Shown here: one piece after another, positions 45,904 through 58,100 of the stretch
How the letters are laid out: every line of letters starts with the position of its first letter
Position numbering within the stretch: the stretch's first letter is position 1
Assembly: GCA_032622095.1 (NCBI GenBank)
Contig: CP136066.1
Span: 202,016,978-202,080,977 of the forward strand
Direction of reading: 5' to 3'
Source: Siphonodentalium dalli
Lineage: Eukaryota > Mollusca > Scaphopoda > Gadilida > Siphonodentaliidae
Length of the DNA: 64,000 nucleotides
Notes under the pieces: model-generated
Databases searched by the model: none
What the model was told of the DNA's origin: nothing
The model's input: only the letters and a program-made list of their open reading frames with translations
Position numbers and translations under genes: made by a program

Positions 45904-46603
45904 AATTGCTAGGATTATCTCATTATCAGGGGGACGCACCATGTTCTTCCAGAATACACATTTCCCCTCCCCGCATGCCTTTAAAAATTGGACTCATCGG
46001 TTTACGATTAAGCTGTGTATCCATGACGAGTTATGTATAAAATATAAAATATTGCCGAGTTACGGTATGTATAAAATATAAAAATTTCACATCCTCACTG
46101 TTAATTTTATAAACATTTGCTGGAAATCCCCCCCCTGCACTATTATTTGGGTCTGCACGTTTTATTTGGAGCCTGAGAGTAGTACCATACTGGTTCTTCA
46201 ATGTGGGAATAACACAGACACATTGATGTGGTATTAATTATCTTATTTTATTTATTGAATTACATCTAGATACCTATCCATCCTTGGGTGTTTCATTACC
46301 GTTTTTCCGTTGAAGTTTGGTGGATGACTTGCATCCTTCCGTTGTTATCTGTGAATTTTCAACTTACCTGAGGCTGAGAAATGGACCTCAATGGGCTGGG
46401 ATTTTATTCCATCTTTGAGTAACCTATGTTTAAGTAGCGTTATACACCGAAAATTACGGTATTAGTACTATTTACTTGTGTGCAACAGTGATTAATTGAA
46501 TTTTTCTAAAACATGGAAAATTCCCAATTTTGGTCTGTAAAGACACATTTTCCCAATTCGAACGGACCCGGACCCATTCCCAAAATAAGCAGAAAAATCC
46601 CTG

Positions 46604-47255
46604 GTATTGAAATTTTGATCTTGCACAGGTAGTTTGCACCAGTAATTTTTTGTTGATTTACCTTGTTAATGTCTAATGGTACAGTACTCGGTATTGGCTC
46701 TTAATTATAATATCAAAGCAGGTAATCCAAGATTTTAACTGAACAGTATTTGAAAGACCCATGAATTTACTACATTCGTGAGTCGTGACGCAGCTAAATA
46801 CAATTATTGGACATGTAGCAGAAATCAAGTAAGCTTGACATGTGCTTGTGTAGTTTATATACGGCTTTTGATATGCGGCCTCATTATGAGGTACTGTATG
46901 CACAGAGTTATGCGGGTTGATGTAATTTACATTTAAATTTGGTCGCTGATTGGTTGACTGCAACTGCTACTTGGTGTCTGCAACACGCCCTGATCGATCC
47001 GACTGGAATACCTTGAGCGTGAACAATTTGTGTCTCCGGTTGCCTGCTTGTTGACGCATGTATATGGTACATGGACCATTGAATTCATCACTTTCAAGTT
47101 GATTCCAGCCCCCCCCATTATTGTATTATGACGATGCTAAATCCTGTTTAGAATACTATTTATGTACCCATAAAATAACCAAGTCACACTAAAAGCCACA
47201 TGATTCATTTTTGGCAGGAAAATCTTGAAGTCACATGAATTATCATTAAATTAAC
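46604..47255. other. Unassigned intergenic DNA
   Basis: No supported feature. Only short frames and a small C-run at about 47109 are present. Confidence 0.4.
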
Positions 47256-48426
47256 TAGTGATGAGCCGATAATCGGGAACGACAATCGGAATCGGCCGAT
47301 TGTGGCCCATCGGATGACAATCGGTACTCGGGTTTGAACATCGGGATTTCCGATTGTCTAAATAATAAATAGGTGCTTGTTTTTCTTCAATGAACTGGTT
47401 TAAATATGACGATGTTTTGTTGAATAAATGACCTGTAAACATGGGGAAAGTGATCCCAAACACAAACTTGATATAAAGACATGTCCTCTTCAATACCCCG
47501 GCCGTACCTGGGTCTATGTTTGAACAATATATAGTGGGGATCACCGGGAAGCACGTGACACTTTGTGTTAGAGTGATGCTGCAAGCATGACGCCATGATT
47601 GCGCATAATCATTAATTATTGGCATACCGGAACAGTCGTTTCAGTCGATTGATTTCATTAGCATTATGATGTACACATCATGGGACTCATGTACGCCCAT
47701 AGGTAACTTTATTGTTCGTCAACATGTAGACATTTTGATTTATGTCAGACTATCAAAAATCAAGATGTATGCATACGGAGTACAACAGAGCTATCTATAT
47801 AGTGCATACAGCGTAACAGGTATAAACTATACTATAGAAACCGAAAGTGCATGTCACGTGGCTTTAAATAGTCAAAGACAATGTCATTCCATGATCCAGT
47901 CAGTCTCGTGTGACGTCACGTATAGGTCACCACCAATGATTATTATGATGACCACGCTGAAATCGAATCGTGTTTGTGAAATTGACATGAACATGGTGTA
48001 ACTTGCAACTAGTTCAGTCGGCTCATTTCCTTTGATGTGATGTCTTTGAATTGGGATCAAAGAAAAATGCCGTTTGATGAATTGTTATCAAAAACGAACC
48101 GTGGACATGTCGTCATGTCATCAAACTTTCAAACAATTTGTTATGGAATAGCCTAAAATACATGGGTAAGTTGCCTGTATTCGATCACAAGTCCGCCCAT
48201 GCCCACCTATATATACTTACCCAAACATATACTTATGTATACTGTGTACTGGCATATTATTTCGTTTGTTGCTTGCTTCTATAATTCTAAGTATTATATA
48301 ACACATATAACATATATTCTGCTATAATTATTGAAATAATCGGAATCGGCACCTGAATCGGCCGATTGTGATCTCAAATAATCGGCAATCGGCGCAAGGC
48401 TCTATTTGACAATCGGCTCATCACTA
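47256..48426. mobile_element. hAT-type element with perfect 8-bp duplication
   Basis: AAATTAAC lies at 47248-47255 and 48427-48434. The ends are TAGTGATGAGCCGATAATCGG and CGGCTCATCACTA. Subterminal aatcggccgattgt motifs occur at both sides. No transposase frame. Confidence 0.9.
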
Positions 48427-48747
48427 AAATTAACAGAAGAGCTCGTTCACAGGTGTAATAGAACTATGTACTCGGTGCTGTTTTGCGTAAGGCCATACAC
48501 AATTTGTGTTTGTTTCCGACTTCTGACCAACACTAATTTTTTTAATGCACCATGTGTTAACATACCGGTAGTTTTGAACATAAAAAAAATATGTTTTTTC
48601 TTATTTAAAAAAGATTGGGGATGGGGGGTAATCTGGTCCTGCTTGCTGTTCAAAAGACACCATTGAGGGAAAATTATTCTCGCTGTTCCATCTCTAGACA
48701 GGGAATAGGTGTTTACTGTGACATGGATTAAGGCCTGAAAATAAAAT

Positions 48748-51700
48748 TTAATCCTTCAATGACTGGAGCTTCCTGAAATTTTGCGAAAACCCTATGCCAA
48801 TGCATTCTCGTATATATGTGAGTCTCCCATTGGGAGCCCACCATGTATAAGAGAATACATTGCGTCGCGTCGGAACTAAACTGTTTTATCTCCATTTTGG
48901 CAGGAAAATGAGATATTGGTGTCTTTTGATTCGGTGCGGTATATCCTGTCCGAAAATCACCAGATATCTTTCTAACATATACCAAATTTGAATGAGAGAC
49001 TGTGAAAATCTGTTCCATCTCAAAACCTCACTTTTTTGACAGTGCTATATTGTTCTATCTCCACTGTTGACCAATGAATCTATTTATTATTACCACGTGA
49101 TTAAATGAATATCAGTGCTAAAATGTTGTATCTCTGACCTTCAATAGAAAGCAATGGAACCTGAACATGGCAGAGTGCCAGTGAAGTGACTAGTTGGAAA
49201 TAATGCTTTCTCACTCCTACCGGTAGGTATGAACATCTTGTTTCTAGGATAATTATATGGTTAAAACTAGCGGCTTTTCGAATTCCGGTGGGAAATTCGT
49301 ATACTTCCATATAATTAAAGGTTTGTAATGATTCTCGTTTTACATGTACATGTATTGCGCTTCACCACTATCTATTTCTTCTTCTCTCTTCCTATTTCTA
49401 GCGTTGATGCTACTTTTATGTTTTGATTTTTATAGTGTACACCTGTTTGTTTGTTTTCACTATCATCCGCAGTTGACCAAAGTCTCAGGTACTGTGTTTC
49501 TCTGGTACTTTGTGCCCAAGTTCTTCTCCCAGTGAATGTTTGAAGTCACGTTATACCTGGGAAAATTCAATTTACATGACTAAATAGTAGCATGTGATTG
49601 CCCCTATACTTCTGAACTATGAGACTGCTTCAATAATTCAATACCAATAGGTATTTCTGTACACGCACCAAGAAGATGGACACCTCTGCAAAATTACAGA
49701 CATTGTAATTTGTATCACAATGCAGACGAAACAATTGAGTGCACAAATAGTCATACTATTTTTCTTGATATAAACGGTAAATATTGTTCCATGCTCACAT
49801 ACAAGATACGATTGAGTTAGTGGTACGTATGTTTTACGATATAATTATAGCGTCGCCATGAGTAAACCATTCGCTCCAAAACTCAGGAAATCGCACTCAA
49901 GTGGCGCGTTGATACTCCAAATAACATCCACTCATTAAAAACCTTTTATCCCCATGTTTGATTTTTGGAGTATTTTTTCACCTTTCGTTTTCGGTGGAAT
50001 TGACATATTTGGACCCACCTGAATGCGAGCTCTCCATTGGACAGGTTGCTTATATAGTAGAACGCTGAAAGTTTGTGAAATTATCTACGGTATATCAAAA
50101 TACCTGCTCCTGCATTAGCTCGCTCTTTCATTAGCCCGTTTCGATTTGGCAGGAAAAATAGGTTAGTGATACAGCACTTAACTATTCTCCTTTACCTTAT
50201 AAAGCCTCGCCACGAGTAAACCTTCGGATTTCGGGCGATTGAAACAGACATGACTAAGTTGCGCCTGGACACTAGCTATCACATCCACTTATCAATTTTT
50301 TTTTTATCTTGATGTCTGATTTTTTGACAAATTTCCCCCCTTTGATTTTCGTTGGAATTTGTCAAAAGTTTGAACCCACCTGAAGCTGGGTCGCTTTTGG
50401 GCATGTTGCTTTTATAATTGAGTGGTCAAACTTTGGAATCGAACCTACAGAATACCGCCGTATCTGCTCCTGCATTAACCTTGATCATTAATTAGCCGTT
50501 TGGATTTGGCGCCAAAAATATGTTATTTTTTGTCACGGTCGGGGATCATTAACGGTTGGGTCAAAAAACATACAAGTGGTAGAGTCCGGTCCACATCACT
50601 CTTCGCATTCGGAGCAACCAATAAAAATTTGAGACCGCTGGACTTGTTTTTTTGTTTTTTTTTGCTAAATCTGCCGTTTACATCCGCCACCGGTCTGCCT
50701 GGTCTCACCACCCGGCCTGGTCTCACCACCCCGGTCTCACCACCCTGGTCTCACCACCGCATTTCCGGGCCTGGTCTCAACCTCTCCCGCGCTCCAGCTC
50801 CTCCATTAGACATTTTCCTCCATCAGGGAGAGAAATTTATAATTTTGAACATCCAGGGGCGGGTAACTCGGTCCATTGTGGACGGATTTACAAAATTTTC
50901 ACTGCATCGTTCTCGGGGTGAAATGTAGACCATGACATGTAAGTTTGGTCGCGATGGGAGTGAATTTAGTTTTTACAACATTGAACACCCCTCCCCCACT
51001 CCGCGGTCAATAATTTGAAAACTTTCTCAATGCCTTAACGGCCATCTACCGTCGGAGTTGTACACACACAGAATTTTTTTTCAGCATTCTACATTTAGCG
51101 GTTCCTGAGATATAAGGGTACAAAAATAGTCAGAAAAATAATAATAAGAATAATAGAGAAAAATGGAGAAAGTAAAATGGCGATAACTGTACAAAGAAAC
51201 TTTGTGCCGAAATTCTGATGCCTACATGTTCAGAAGTTCTTAGATGCCTACATTCCCTAGAAATTTCGCGTTCCTAGTGCCATTATTTTTCTCATTATGT
51301 CCAATTAAACGGACAACGGCCTCAACAGAAATACAATATACTCCCGTATTAAAATATGGAAGTATAATAATATACCTGTAGAAACTGTTTGCGATGGTCA
51401 TCATAAGTAATATTGACATTTCCGAGTTCAATGGACCCGTTTCTATGCGAAAATACCATTACCGCGAAAATAGGTGACTTGGTGATAAAATCACGCTATA
51501 TCAGTCAGTTTTCAAGGTAGAGAGTTGAGACTGGTGTCATTGGATTCGGCGTTGTGAGATTTATAGTTTTATACCAGTATGATAGGATGATTTTCGTGGA
51601 AATATCCACGGATGCCTTCGGGAAAATGGTCATATCTCCGCCGTCCTTTGAAATATATTTTCACGACTGGCATCATCGTATTTGCCTAAACATTCCCCGG

Positions 51701-52155
51701 TGAATGACACCCACCACATGTGTCTGCGTTAACGGAATCTAAACTTGCATAAGTTTGAATTTTGGGCTCTTCATTCTTTGTGCATCTAGCCAATTGTCGC
51801 CCGATGATGCCCAAATTTCGCGTGCCTGCTCGTTCGTGCATATTGATCGTTAATTGATCACAACCCCCTTCATCCGAAAATCGGTGTGGGAGGAGTTGTG
51901 GATACAAGGGATTTTTCGTCATTTTTGAACATCCAGGGGCGGGTAACTCGGTAAATTGTGGACGGATTTACAAAATTTTCAAAACTTTAAACTTGATTTC
52001 CCACAAAAATGAAAATATGGAGATAGAACACTTTAGTTCTGACCCGACGATTTGGCCTAACAATATTTACCTGGATGACTCTCATATATAAGAGAATACA
52101 CCATCACACAATCTTTAATGCTACACCAGCGCAGCTCCCATCATGAAAGGGTTAA
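48748..52155 (+). mobile_element. TTAA MITE split by a 3.2-kb insertion
   Basis: The left half 48748-48862 (TTAATCCTTCAATGACTGGAGCTTCC... hairpin cassette) and the right half 52050-52155 (ggcctaacaatatttacc...GCGCAGCTCCCATCATGAAAGGGTTAA) join to give the same order as 10981-11244. The right end lies 24 bp before the acceptor that precedes the kelch gene's first coding exon. Confidence 0.85.
48863..52049. mobile_element. Large TIR DNA element, CGTCGSGTCRGAACTAAA ends
   Basis: The left end cgtcgcgtcggaactaaactgttttatctccat is the imperfect inverse of the right end atggagatagaacactttagttctgacccgacg. It contains a diverged direct duplication of about 320 bp (49855-50165 and 50205-50525; gagtaaacc, ctcctgcatta, gatttggc). 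A direct repeat of about 55 bp (50845-50900 and 51924-51980, gaacatccaggggcgggtaa) is also present, with short ggtctcaccacc repeats near 50700. No transposase was recognised. The duplication at the target is ambiguous (ATTG/ATTTG). Confidence 0.75.
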
Positions 52156-52193
52156 TATATTATGTGTTTATATCTTTCAGGTGAAGATGTTAA

Positions 52194-55100
52194 ATGCACA
52201 ACAATCAACAGTGTAAGAAGATCAAATTGAACACGATGGCTGAAGGCAACGACCGGCCGATAATGGAGTCTATTAAGCTGGACGAGCAACCGGAGCATGG
52301 CATGAATGTATTAAAAGGTTTAAACAAACTCAAAATGGATAAAATACTGTGTGATGTAACTCTTATTGCAGAAGGTAAGACATCTTGTTTTAGGCCTACG
52401 TGTACATGTAGACCTCTGCACAGTTTGCAGAAAAAGACTTCCGGTGTTAGATCTAAAAACAAACAGTGATACAGTCCTTGAAATTGGCCATGGCAATAAG
52501 CAATCCTGTGGGAAATGCCGTATCAACATGTGGAATCTATAATGCCACAGCATTAAATTTGCCATTGGATATTTTTCTAATTTTCAGGGCTGGTGATATT
52601 TCTGGTAACCCCAAGTACAGACAGCGACAGGGGGGGGGGGGGGGGGGGGGGTGTCTCAACCACCCCCCCAACTTGGGTCAAAATTTTCAACAGTTGGAAA
52701 TTTCATACCTGCCAAAACATTAGTTGGAAATTTCACACCAACAATATGTTGAAAATGGTCTTGTAGTCTGATTTTCAAACAATTTATTGGGGGGAATTAA
52801 TTGTTTTGGACCAATATTTGTATATTTTCCTATTTTTGTCAAAATTTTGGACCGAAATAGTCATCAGTTGGAAATATTCCTACCTTGGGGGAGGGTGACA
52901 GGTTGGAAATTTCCAACACTTGGAAAGCTTGTGTCCTGGTCCCTCCCCCTTGGCCAGTCAAAAACTGCTAGTTAATTTAAGAAAACAATATTGTCATACA
53001 TTTGGTCAACATTGTCATTGGAATTGTCGTCAGTTGGAAATTTTCCAACCTAAATCATGTTTGAAATTTCCAACTCTAGGAAGGCTTGAGGCTAGTTTAT
53101 ATGCTAGGATTTTGCGATTTTCTTGTTCAGATTTCAAAATTTTCGCACACCGGGCCGAACCATGGTCTGCCCGGTGTGTCATTGTCCCTCCCCCATGGCC
53201 AATACAATACTGCTAATTAGTTTAACAAAACAATATTTTACTACATTTGGTCAAACTTGTGGACTGAAATGGTCATCAGTTGCCAGTTCGAGAATTTTCC
53301 AACCTGAAGGGGAGTATGAGGTTTGAAATTTCCAACACTATAGGAAAGCTTCAGTTGAGGCCAGTCTAGATGCTAGGATTTACGATTTTCTTGTATAGTT
53401 TTCTCACAACTACCGGTATGGTCAGTCTGGTGTGTCCTGGTCTCTTGTCTGTAGGTGTGTGCATTTGTCTGGAGTTAGACCACTAGATGTCAGGATTTAT
53501 GCTATTTTTCAGCTTAAAATATCTGAATGTTTTCATACCGGGAATATAGAACCATGGTTTATAAATATATAGGATACTAGAAGGTGACCCGACTTCGTCC
53601 GGGCTTTGACCTTGAATTGACCATTGTGAATGTCAATGTCAGGTGGGGTCCAACACCCCAAAAATGGTGGAAATCGCCCAGCGGATACCGGGAAATCGGC
53701 CCAGCGGATACCGAGATGCCCTATGCATCAAATTTCGTCCGTAAAAATCTGCCAGTTTAACCCGATTTGATTTCCACTCAAGTATATAAACGCGCCTCAT
53801 ATACACACGCTCATTAATTATCAAGTTTCAACGTAAAGATAAATTACCATCGGTGCCCGAGATATCGCCAAGACGTCTGAAACAGTCAAATGCATCGGCC
53901 GGTTAAGCGTTAACGTGATCTAACGTTATGACCTCTAACGACGTCATAGAAGTTACGCATTGTTTTTATCCTGATGGAAGATAGTACCACTTCTTCTTGA
54001 TAATTGAGGCAGATAACTAAAACGGATACATACGCATTATATATCGTTGGAAAGAGGAAACATGAAAGATTCTCACAGTGTCATTATTATGACTGGCATT
54101 TTATATTCGCGCTGTTTCGAATCGATTTGTAAGCACCGAACTCAAATGAAAGTCCCGTAACACAGCGTAAAAACAGATTTGACCTCGGCACGTGAAAAGT
54201 TGACATCGGATCTGAAAATCAATAGGCCTATGTTACTCCTGGCCCGAAAATACCCCCACATACCAAGTTTCATCGAAATCGGCTGGGCCGTTTTCGAGTC
54301 CATCGATTACAGACAGACAGACACACAGATCTTCCAAAACAAAATATATAATAGATTAGGCCTGAGCACTGAGGTGCAAGGTGGGGGGGGGGGGGGGGCG
54401 TATGCAAATGGAACTATGCAAAAACTTGTGTTTGGTCTGATTCAAGGGGGGGGGTGCAGTTATTATTTCCTCAAGGTAGACACCCCCCCCCCAACGGAGA
54501 CCCACTAGCCACCAGTGTTCACGCTGTCGGTAGCCATTTTTAGCCATTGGCGAAAATAAATTGTAAATGGCGAAAAAAAATGACCAAATGGCGAAAAAAA
54601 ATGGCTAAATTAATTTCCTCTCAAATATGTCCATCTGGACATTGTGGCGACTATAAACACACCAGCAGTCATCTGTCTAGCAACATCATGCGCAGCTGAC
54701 ATCCGTACAACAAAAGCGTCGCCACCTCATGTATGTTACGCGATCCGATGTGCTTGGAGCAATTAGTAATAGGTGTACATTGGTGTTGATTTCATGCAGT
54801 GTCAATGGCAGACGCTTTGTGTTGTAATTTCTTGTATTTGCAGTTTGATCCTTATTAATTAATTCCAACTTTTTACAAAACCGATCGATCTGTAGATAGA
54901 TAGATGCTTTATTGATAACTCAATCGTACTATTATGCACAAAATATAGAGTCATGTAACATATTTACAGTGACATCTGGCCAACTAGCCGCGATTAATAT
55001 TATCCTGATTGCGTAGTCACCAGGGTATACTTACTATTTTCCTGCGAATTGAACAAATATGCACCAGATACGTATAGGCATAGATAAAACTATGCAGAAA

Positions 55101-58100
55101 CTCGCAAATAAATAAAACTTCAGGTTGCGTTCAAATATCGTATTGCATATGTTCGCTATTTGTTAATACACCGCAATTTATTTTTATTTGCGATGGTCTA
55201 AAAACTTTCATTGTATGTGGAATCGATTGGCAGGATGTCTTTGCTCATATTACATTGTTATTGTGTTCTTTTGTCAATAAAATGTAATATACGTTCAATT
55301 TATCTAAAGAACATTTCTCAAACAAGTGGCTAAAGTAAATTAAAAGTGGCTAAAAAAAATTGGCATTTGGCTAAAATAATGGCTAAAGGAATTTCTGGGC
55401 CAGCGTAAACACTGCTAGCCACATCCCTGAGTACAGACCTCTGCCTCAACTAACGTTATGTACCCTGTAAACGAAATAATAAGCGCATACACAAAAAAAA
55501 ATGCATTTATAGATCTAAGATCATTGTAAAACTGTGCACATCTGTCGCCGACTCGCTCGCCGATCTGCATTACACCGGAAGTCATTGTTTTAAAGATGCA
55601 GCATCCTTGTGTATATGACCTGGTTTGGAAAAAATTACAAGGAAAATAGGTATCAATGTGTCAAGATTTTGAATAGCAAACACACCTCAACAATTTAATA
55701 GATGTTAATAAAATGCACATAAACCCTTTAATTCATACCGTAAGTACAATAACTCCTGCAACAAATACATGTACAGTATCTAGCTCATCCACTGCATGAG
55801 TTCCAGATAGCAGCTATCCGAACATCTGAGGTGACGGTTTAGAGATTACATTGGTGCCGTAAGTTCCTGGGCCTGATCTTTGATCGATTCAAAACATCCC
55901 ATGCCATATACAGGGCCAGGTACCTATGTCACTAAAGTAATCTCTAAACCGTCGCTTCATGCAATCAGGAACCTATGTCACTAATGTAATATATAAACCG
56001 CTTCAGACATTCGGGAACCTATAGTTGTACGTCACTCATGTAATCTCTAGACATTCAGAAACCTATGACACTAATGTAATCTCTAAGCTGGCGGTTCAGA
56101 CATTCAGGAACCTACGACACTAATGTAATGTCTAAACTGTTGCTTCAGAGTTCAGACATACAGTTACATCACAGTTACATTACACCTGATACACACTTGT
56201 GGATATAATATCTACAGACAATATCAATTTGTATAAAGCCGTTCGCAACAAGACAGCAAAGGAAATCAGACTGAACCTACAGGCCAGCTTCCTAGAATCA
56301 TGTGCTACCAAGTACCAACAGAGTAAGCCCTAAATGGCTAACTGCCAATATACCACCAGGGAAAGCCCCTAACCTGGACATAAAACCAAATAACACCTCA
56401 ACAAGATCCTGTCCGAATGCAGTAAGGAGATCCTCACTGTCAACATAGACTCCATTATGTCTCTGATACAAAAATGACAGCGACACACTTGTCGCATTTT
56501 ACTACAACCTACTCTGGCATAGGATATCCAACCTTACAAACTAATTCATTGTTATCCTACCGCAGAAAGGGTCAGTTACTATGTTTTCAACTTTTCGGTG
56601 AACAAAGAAAAGGACCAGTATATCATTCAAGCCTTGAAATAGGGTGTCTGTCCCTTGCAGAATGAGGTCCCCAGAGGGTGTAAGCAGAATGAGGTCCCCA
56701 GAGGGTGAATTTGGTGATGCTAACCCGCTATGCGGGGTAGCATCACTAAATTCACCCTCTGGGGACCTCATTCTGCAAATGACAGACACGCTATTTCAAG
56801 GCTTGCTATCATGCAAAATTCGACAACAAACTGTCTACATGTCTAGTTCATGGAAGTTAAAGTATATTTTAATGAAAGCTTTTTGTCTCAAAGTTGATAG
56901 AACTGCTTAGTGAATGAAAATTGCTATCTAACTGTCGTCTGTCATTGTTTTTGCGACTCTCGTGTCTGTTTGCAAAAATCTGAAAACGTAGTAACCTGGA
57001 TAACAACGCTAACACAACAACAACATACTTTATATTGAAACTAGAATGCTATTTCCTTATGGCTTGAATAGGAAGGACTTTTAGTCACCTCTCTTCTTAC
57101 AATTATATCAATGTTGGCGCTAGCTACATTTTATACTGAACGCATTTAAAAAAAACATTATTGTTACTGGTCTGTCCGTCCATTCGCTTTTGGTTTCCTG
57201 GATGATAACTTTAGATGTTATCAACTGATTTTGGTATATGCCCGCCAATTTTCACCAGACCTACATGTACATGTATGGCTAATTAAATAGTGCTAAATCG
57301 ATCGAAAACCCATGTACAAGGTAATATCTGTCTTTTGGTAATAAGTAATAAAGAGTGTTGATTGAGCCGCCACTTTTGATGGGCAATCCCCTGGTAATAT
57401 CAATAGTTTACATTTAAGACATTTTATGGACTTACATGTAGTTCAGTAAATAAAACTGATAAGTTAGCAACCAAACACTACCGTATCTGGAAGAACGTAG
57501 CAATCAATGGTTTTTTGGCCAAATTAAAAAAAACTTTGGCCAAATTAAATCCTCATTTTCTGGGCGATTCACAATTAATTACTAAAATATTTCTATTAAA
57601 CTTTATTTGTTATTCAGAATAAAAACATAATTAAAATGCAAAAACAACTTTAAAAACAATATTATACGAATATAGGTATCACCCAGGCAGATCAATTCAT
57701 AAAACATTAATATAGGTTACGGCTATCGCAAACATGAAACTATTAAATTCGAAATAATTATAATCACACAAATCCGCTAAACCAATTGTAATAACTCTAT
57801 GTCGATGACACCACGACGGTCGCTAACTATTGCTTATTATAGTAAGGTGATAACTGTTGAATATCTATTGTATTTAAACCGTTTATGGTGTGAAGCCAGG
57901 TTATTAGACGGGACACAGTTAATGACACATTACGTAACCATTGAGTTAAGAACTGCTCGTCTGTAAGGAACAAAGCATTTAGGTAATTTATCTAAATTAT
58001 CTTACACACTGCCTAATCAACAAAAAATTACATAACCAGTATACAGCTTAAGCGTTTTGACGATTAGGCTGGTTAAATGTTAGAGCTTACATTTTGCTGT

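Larger units (their letters stand above)
44119..46603. mobile_element. Inverted-repeat element, CAGGGATTTTTCTGCC ends, interleaved with the previous one
   Basis: Arms 44119-44290 and 46433-46603 are inverted (tgggaatgggtccgggtcc, ccaaaattgggaattttcc, taattttcggtgtataacg). The body contains the 44717-45903 element and duplicated blocks (45065-45150 and 45905-45990, attatctcattatcaggggg). Confidence 0.65.
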
